Shown here: in pieces, positions 57,987-64,000 of the stretch | How positions within the stretch are numbered: the stretch's first letter is position 1 | Layout of the letters: each line of letters begins with the position of its first letter | Source of the DNA: Amyloporia xantha | Taxonomy: Eukaryota > Basidiomycota > Agaricomycetes > Polyporales > Adustoporiaceae | Assembly: GCA_036971615.1 (NCBI GenBank) | Contig: JAYKKR010000019.1 | Span: forward strand, 248,001-312,000 | Direction of reading: 5' to 3' | Length of the DNA stretch: 64,000 nucleotides | Program-made: the position numbers and the translations under genes | Notes under the pieces: generated by a model | What the model saw: only the letters and a program-made list of their open reading frames with translations | Told to the model about the DNA's origin: nothing | The model's database searches: none

Positions 57987-60807
57987 ATGGCGGAGATTCA
58001 CGCTCCTGGGGGACCTATTCCCCATGTTCCGGACAACTTGACCGTGGCACAATTCATGCTCAGTTCTCAGCACACAAGGCCTGCAATCTCTGGCATGCAG
58101 TCGAGCACGTCACTTATCGAGGACAGTACTGGACGAGTGATCCACTTCGATGAAGTTCGTCTGATCTCCTTTCAATCAAGATGATCTGACAATACCTACT
58201 ATATTCTGGTGAATCCTATAGATCCGACAGCGCGTTCTCGGACTCTCCAGCGCACTCTATACGCATTGGAAAATCGGTGAGCTTGTGATGACAAATGGTT
58301 TGGGCATGCAGCTCTGATGCGCAAATTGTAGATGAAGACGATGTCGGTACGATAGTCTATCTCTTCCTTTATGTTGCTCGCCTTATTATGTTTACAGTGT
58401 GTATTTGTAGCCCGAATCATGTCGGTACGTTCAGAAGTATCCATGCCATCTCAACATATCTTGAACCCGCTGTTGAACAGACTATCCTGTGGCCGTCTGG
58501 TAAGGTACTTGATCTCTCGAGGGGCAGCGATATGCTAATAGTCCTATCATAGGGCTGTCCACAGGTTGGGCGCGATTGTAACGTGAACTTTCTCCCCTCT
58601 TTCCCTTTTAATATTTTCAGTGAACGGTGTTACTCTCTAGTACGGCCAATCCAGCAAATACATCTAGCGAGCTCAACAACCAACTTATCATGACGCGGGC
58701 TAAACTTTTGATTATTCACCCGCTGAGCTATCATGCGGCCGTTTCAGCAGCTCGCAGTGCTGGACTATCCCTTGAATGCATCATTCTTTTTGATGCAGTG
58801 CACGATGTTATCTCTTATCCGCATCCTTCAATTCACGAATTGGTAGTGGAGGGGCTGTCAAGTCCACAGAGTTTTGTGGAACGGCACCTAATGCCAGGCG
58901 AAGGAAAGCATAAGTTGGCATTCCTGAGTTTTTCGAGTGGCACTACAGGTAAAGCGAAGGTCAGTGCCTCGAAAGTCTGCGAGAAATGAGCGAGATGATC
59001 GATTGTCCGGCTGCCCTCAGGCAGTCTGCATCCCGCATATTGCTCCGATAGCAGCTGTTGTTCAGCTGGCACATCTCGTGGATTCACAGCGTTTGCCATC
59101 AGAACAAAGAAAAATCCGGGTAGCTGATATTTGGATGGCACGCAAGTGTTTTTATTTCATTCAGAAGTCGAGCAATACTGAATAATTGTTGTCTAGTCAC
59201 ACCATTTTATCGTGAGTACACACTTACTACAAGATAATGACCGAAATTAATGACTAAGTTCATAGATATATACGGTCTCATCGCCCTAATGCATTTTGCA
59301 ATGTATTATGGAGTACGCCTTCTGAGTTTTCGCAAGATATATTTCTCTGATGTAATAATGCCTGCCGTCGTAGGCAACATTGGTGGTCATACCGAAGTTT
59401 GATTTTATCGATATGTTGAAGAGCATAGAACGCTATCGTGTCAACGTCCTTCCGTATGTTTTTACGCTATCATGCTTGTATCGCACTCTAACGTCTTTCT
59501 CCTTTCCCAGAGTAGTCCCTCCGCAAGTAGTCCTCTTGTGCAAGGTACATCTGCCAAGTAATAGGTAGCAGTGCATCTGGTTCTTGACACTGCACAACAG
59601 CACCCCCACGTGAAGAGATATGACCTGAAGTCGTTACGACTGATAATAAGCGGAGCAGCACCGCTCTCAGCGGAACTAATCAAACAACTTTCCATTCTCC
59701 TTCCCTGGACCAGCATCGGTCAAGGTTATGGTAATGATTTATCTCACTTTATTCTGCCGTGTATATGATATCGAGACACCTGGAACTCTAATGTTATGTA
59801 TGATGCAGGTATGACAGAAGTAGTCGGTAGCATTACTTTTCCACAAATGGAGCAAAAGATTGGCACACCCGGAAGCGCAGGTCGTCTAGTTCCAGGCAAC
59901 ATCGCGCGTGTCGTGCGGCCGGATGGCTCTCTCGCAAACCTTGGTGAAGTAGGCCAATTGGTAATAGCAGGTCCAGCAATGGCATTGGGATATCTACACA
60001 ATGATGAAGCGTATGTGAAAACGACTCATGGTTGTGGCTCTCAAATTGATCGTGCGGGATATCAGGACCAAGCAGACGTTCGTAAATGGGTGTGTCAGTC
60101 GGATTTCTTAGTGGATATCTTCGTAATCCAGCTTTCAGATGGGTATACACAGGAGATGAGGTGATGATCAACGAGAACGCCGAGGTCTTCATACTCGATC
60201 GATCTAAGGTAAGCGAATCACTCAAAAGTGTCTCCTATAAACCAGCATGTCAAAGAAGACGTTTAGGAAATACTTAAAGTCAAGGGATATCAAGGTCAGA
60301 GATACGCAACCATTTCCGCCGCCCATCATTTTGACGGCCCTTTCATTGCAGTGGCGCCTGCAGAGCTCGAGGGCCATCTCCTCGACCACCCCGATGTCTC
60401 AGACGTCTGTGTCGTCGGTCTCCCAGATGAATACAGCGGCGAACTGCCACTCGCATTCGTTGTTCCCAGCCCAGCTAAAGTTGAGCATATCAAGAGGGAT
60501 CCTGCAGAAGCACGTAGAATCAGGGCCGCACTCATCAAGGTCCGTTTAACTAATATACATGATGTGTGGAGCTCCGAATAGAACTGACTTCTCACTTAAT
60601 GTCTCAATTCTGATCTCGGGTTGTGGTCGTGAACAGCACGTCTCTGACTCAAAGGTGCACTACAAGTGGCTCTCTGGCGGCGTCGAGTTCGTCGATGCTA
60701 TTCCAAAAAATCCCAGCGGGAAACTGCTACGCCGAGTCTTGCGTGAGCACGCAAAGCATCTGCAGGAGAAGGGTCAATTGACGATGAGACCCAAAACGAA
60801 GTTGTGA
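57987..60807 (+). CDS. 4-coumarate-CoA-ligase-like acyl-CoA synthetase (copy I)
   Basis: Eighteen exons (first 57987-58154; then 58222-58276, 58332-58346, 58398-58424, 58481-58499, 58553-58582, 58641-58959, 59021-59141, 59197-59211, 59266-59312, 59374-59453, 59511-59544, 59601-59730, 59809-60030, 60132-60208, 60267-60294, 60352-60539, last 60637-60807) join to 581 residues. Every one of the 17 introns interrupts the same place as in copy H except that the donor after NDEA has moved about 20 bases downstream. The P-loop reads SSGTTGKAK, with Ala for the usual Pro. GQGYGMTE, YTGDE and KNPSGKLLRR are kept. The C-terminal TKL is a weaker PTS1-like signal than ARL of copy H. Intron 8 starts with GC. 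The enzyme activates an unidentified acid to its CoA ester. Confidence 0.9.
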
Positions 60808-61052
60808 ACCATGGGAGCAATATAGATTGCTTGACAACCACGCTGAGGAGTTCCACTTACACATATCGACGACCTCCATATTGTCATCTTGCCCACTGAC
60901 TTCATGCGGGTACAGTTCTTTTACGATTACGAGACCCAGGGTCAAATTCATTGTTGTAACATATAATGATACTACAGACAGCATTGTGATACAGATACAG
61001 CATGATGAATAATTAACGACAGATGACGGAGGGGTCCATGAGATGCAAAAGA
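60808..61052. other. Convergent 3' intergenic region
   Basis: This is the short, AT-rich region between the ends of ligase I and the minus-strand IRE1 gene; it probably contains both 3' UTRs. Confidence 0.5.
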
Positions 61053-64000
61053 TTAGTCGCCCAACTCAAAGTATGTGCGGAACATTGACTCATTTCGGAG
61101 AGACGAAGCAGAAACAGTTGAATGGACATGTAGAAAGAGGCCAGGGAAGCGTCGCGTAAAGTAGGCCAAAAAGCCTTCAGGCATTGACCCGAGGAGCCGC
61201 TTGACGTTGTCCGGTAGATCTTGGTAATGATGTTTCTGCACGGAGAACAGGTAAGTTGAGCGCTATCATTGAGACCTATAATATCAAATCGCACCTTGTT
61301 TCGTAATGCACGCAGGAGATCCTGGACAGACCGGCCATCATACTTCCGAAACTTTCCAAGATTTTCAATGAATAACTTGTCCAGTCGGGAATGCCAGTCG
61401 TTCCCCACAACATTGCTTGCTCCGGTTTCAAGGAGAACGAGATTGGGATCCCGCGGGTCTCGACACATGATCTCAAATCGATCTGACGCATCCTGGAGGA
61501 ATGTCAACCGCTTTCCGGGATCCCAGAAATACGGATGCAATAGGCATGTGCTGGTGTCCGGCCTGCCCACCATTAATCAGATGTAGAAACTCGACACGAA
61601 GTAATAGCGTAGCTTACCGATCATACGCTTCCGGACTCAGCATGCAACTTATAAGATCAGCACCTTCCGAGCCTTCCTCCCCAAATGATTCAAGGCCTTC
61701 TAGAGACTTGGCATTCTTCATGATGTTCACCTCGCGCTCGAAACGGTCCCCGAACGGATGCCCGCCATTCGTGAGAACATAATAGTACAGACATCCCAGC
61801 GCAAAGATGTCGACTGATTTTGTTAGCCGCGTGGGCTTTCCAGTTGGCGTGCCAGCGCCAGCACTTCCTATTGAGCCCCGCGATGAGTCGTCTCCACCTG
61901 CATCGTCCAACTTCACTTCCCCACGCAGAATCTCTGGTGCACGCCATCCTACCGTCCCTGCCACTCCATGCGCAGTCGGCAAAAAGCTCGTCTGGTCAAT
62001 GTCCAGCTTCTTGCAAAGTCCGAAGTCCGAGATAAGCATCCGATGGCCAGCGGTCTCACCGATTCCTCTCTTCGCGTGCGAGATAAGAATATTCTGCGGT
62101 TTGATATCTCTATGTATGATCTTAAGCGCATGTAAATGCCTCAGGCCCGACGTAATCTGGCGGAGAGCACGCTTAGGATCGAATGCAACGACGATATCGC
62201 GGAATTCGTCTGGCCGCTCGATGATGTCGGCAAGAGAGGCAGGACACAACTCCAGCGCAATGTAGAGGAAATTTGCTTGTGACTCTTGATAATAATATCG
62301 AATAACATTGGGATGATCGTCCGATTCCTGGAGTATGTTGACTTCGCGTGATGCAAGGGTGACAAAGTCTTGCAAGAGACGTTTGACAGCTACTGCTCGA
62401 CCTTGCAGTGAGCCCTTGAATACGACTGTTCCATGGGATCCAAAGCCTGAAAACCGAGAACGTGATGTGAGCATTCGATATTAAATTATACAGAAATCGG
62501 GCAATCCTCACCTAGAACAGTGTCTGACACAGCAAGAGACGGGACAGTCGGAGTTGAGGTCGAAGGTGCATGTACCACAATGTTCGACGGAGAGACTATA
62601 TGAAAAGCATCCTTTTCAGCGTCGTCCGTCCTGGGTGTTAGATCCTGAGGACTACCGTCCGCTTTCTCCACGTGAACATCCTCCTTTTCACCCTCAGCAT
62701 CTGTAGTGGCACCGTTGCCTATAGCACCACCCTTCTTCTTCTTCCCTCGCTTCCTCCTAAGGCCTTTCCGCTTTCCAGGTGTCGCTGGAGTGTCGCCCTC
62801 CTTTTCGCTATCCTCGCCGTCGCCAACATCTTCCTGAGAAATCACAGATGAAATATGGGGTATGTTGGGTTGCTGCCCGTCCGCAAGAATCAAGACCCTC
62901 TTGTCAGGGGTACCAGGAGTAGAGGGACGTGTGAATGTAGACTGTCGCGGAGTATCCGGCGTTTGGCTGCCTGCAGTGTCTGACGACTGATGAGCCAGCT
63001 TGTCTGCGAGCTGAGTGCTGACGGGGGCTGAGGCCACGGTAGTGACATCCTTCTCTTCCGATGTACTATTCTGTAGGTCAGACGCCGATTCGGTCAGAGA
63101 AGCACCGCGCTTCCCAGTGCTCCGTTTAACTGCCATCCAGACAGTCGCGGCAAGCAGGGTGAGCACACATAACGCAAAAGCAGAAAACCCTCGGGCGGAT
63201 GATATTAGCCTCCAGAATTCCGACCGACCTGCTGGCAAGGAATCCCTGTCGGAATCCCACACTAGCTGAGCAGACACAGACACTCTTGGTTCGTCAGAAA
63301 TCGGGGTGGAAAATGGCACAGCGCCACCCCGCGTCCCGTTCGCCTGTACGTTAGCATTATGCTGTGACGGTAAAGGGACTGACGGCGCGCCATCCAGGAG
63401 CCTGCTGAGTCTCGACTGGCTTGAGGACTCTAGCCTCCTCAACCCCGTCAAACAGTGGCGGTCCGCGCTGCCCTCTTCACACATCTTTCGCTGCCTCCTC
63501 TCCTTCGCTCGCCGAGTGACGGCATCCAGGTCACCCGGAAGATCTCTCTGGGGGTCCGAATCATCCTGAGACGAGCCGAGTAGCCGCCCGACGCCAGCGT
63601 CACTCAACGCCACCATCGGAAAACTCTCGGGGCTCATTGCGAAAAGGGATCCCGTCTCCTCGACGAGCCCAACATATGCCAACTCCAGCTTATTCCGTAC
63701 CGTGGCCACCTGCAGGTCCACATTAGGGAAGAAATCCTGCAAGTGCATGCGTGGTTGCAAGAGCACGAACGGTCGTGCACGATCCGGCGCTCTAAGCACG
63801 TCAAGAACAGCAACACTGCGCCGGTTCTGTAAATTAGGACTCTCAACATGGTACACTGAAATACAACGTACATGGGATCGCTGAATGCCTGACTCCAGAG
63901 CATATGCGGGCTGCGTCCAGCGCTAGAAGTCGGTGTATTGAATGTGGGAGACTTGAACCAGAGAACTTCACCGCTAGGGAGCGGTTGGATGTATGTGTCG
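61053..64000 (-). CDS. IRE1: IRE1, ER unfolded-protein sensor kinase/endoribonuclease (5' partial)
   Basis: Read from the right edge, exons are 63868-64000 (partial), 62512-63826, 61618-62446, 61296-61562 and 61053-61235. The first two give the end of the ER-luminal sensor domain (YIQPLPSGEVLWF, LLQPRMHLQDFFP). A single transmembrane helix (FSAFALCVLTLLAATVWMAV, near 63185-63126) and a long low-complexity cytosolic linker with a basic patch (RKRGKKKKGG) follow. The kinase domain has VAVKRLL, HRDIKPQN, SDFG and a Gly/Ser/Thr-rich insert of about 30 residues before SVDIFALG. The C-terminal KEN RNase domain has HPYFWD and RNKKHHYQDLP, keeping the Arg, Asn and His of the nuclease site. IRE1 splices HAC1-type mRNA under ER stress. 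The 63827-63867 intron has a weak donor and is the least certain junction. Confidence 0.93.

Noticed and set aside
50401..60807. Ligases H and I as broken genes
   Set aside because: All 18 exons of each join in frame and intron positions agree between the paralogues, which is unlikely for decayed genes.
1..64000. CRISPR arrays, bacterial operons or phage genes
   Set aside because: No regularly spaced direct repeats with unique spacers and no bacterial gene organisation; genes are intron-rich and eukaryotic.

Overview
The window is nuclear DNA of a filamentous basidiomycete, most likely an agaricomycete. Evidence for this is genes split by many 45-70 bp GT-AG introns, a chromodomain Ty3/gypsy element, a tyrosine-recombinase (Ngaro-type) retroelement, and host families typical of wood- and litter-decay fungi: GH55 glucanase, 4-coumarate-CoA-ligase-like enzymes, DUF6534-like membrane proteins and IRE1. 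No species is assigned.

Layout, left to right. 1-5676 is a 5'-truncated Ty3/gypsy chromovirus (gag, pol, 3' LTR) with one frameshift in reverse transcriptase. Its LTR runs up to the start codon of a two-exon gene with a PD-(D/E)XK-like nuclease signature (5677-6940). 7077-8087 is an AT-rich element with 29-bp terminal inverted repeats that carries a tRNA-like A/B-box module. 8.1-11.3 kb has little recognisable coding sequence. 11379-13555 is an intact nine-exon FMN-dependent 2-hydroxyacid oxidase of the lactate 2-monooxygenase type.

14.3-33.9 kb is a duplicated, transposon-rich block. It holds four isoprenylcysteine methyltransferase (ICMT/Ste14)-like copies: one intact, one with a one-base lesion, one split by a transposon, one decayed. 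Each half of the block also carries a DUF6534-like membrane-protein gene and a protein-kinase-like gene. The split ICMT copy contains a TIR element (23096-28532, TA target duplication). Inside that element sits a Ngaro retroelement with a textbook A1-ORFs-B1-A2-B2 split repeat.

34-50 kb is mostly non-coding or decayed. It includes a 2.3-kb near-identical direct repeat (36.9-39.3 and 47.7-50.0 kb), each copy lying upstream of an acyl-CoA-ligase gene: a deleted relic at 39.6 kb and an intact gene at 50.4 kb. 50.4-60.8 kb is a coherent cluster of ligase (18 exons, 583 aa), secreted GH55 beta-1,3-glucanase (23 exons, 786 aa) and a second ligase (18 exons at the same intron positions, 581 aa). At the right edge, on the minus strand, lies IRE1, the unfolded-protein-response kinase/RNase, cut by the window end. 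Splice models were derived by hand from consensus sites, reading-frame continuity and paralogue comparison, so individual junctions could be off.
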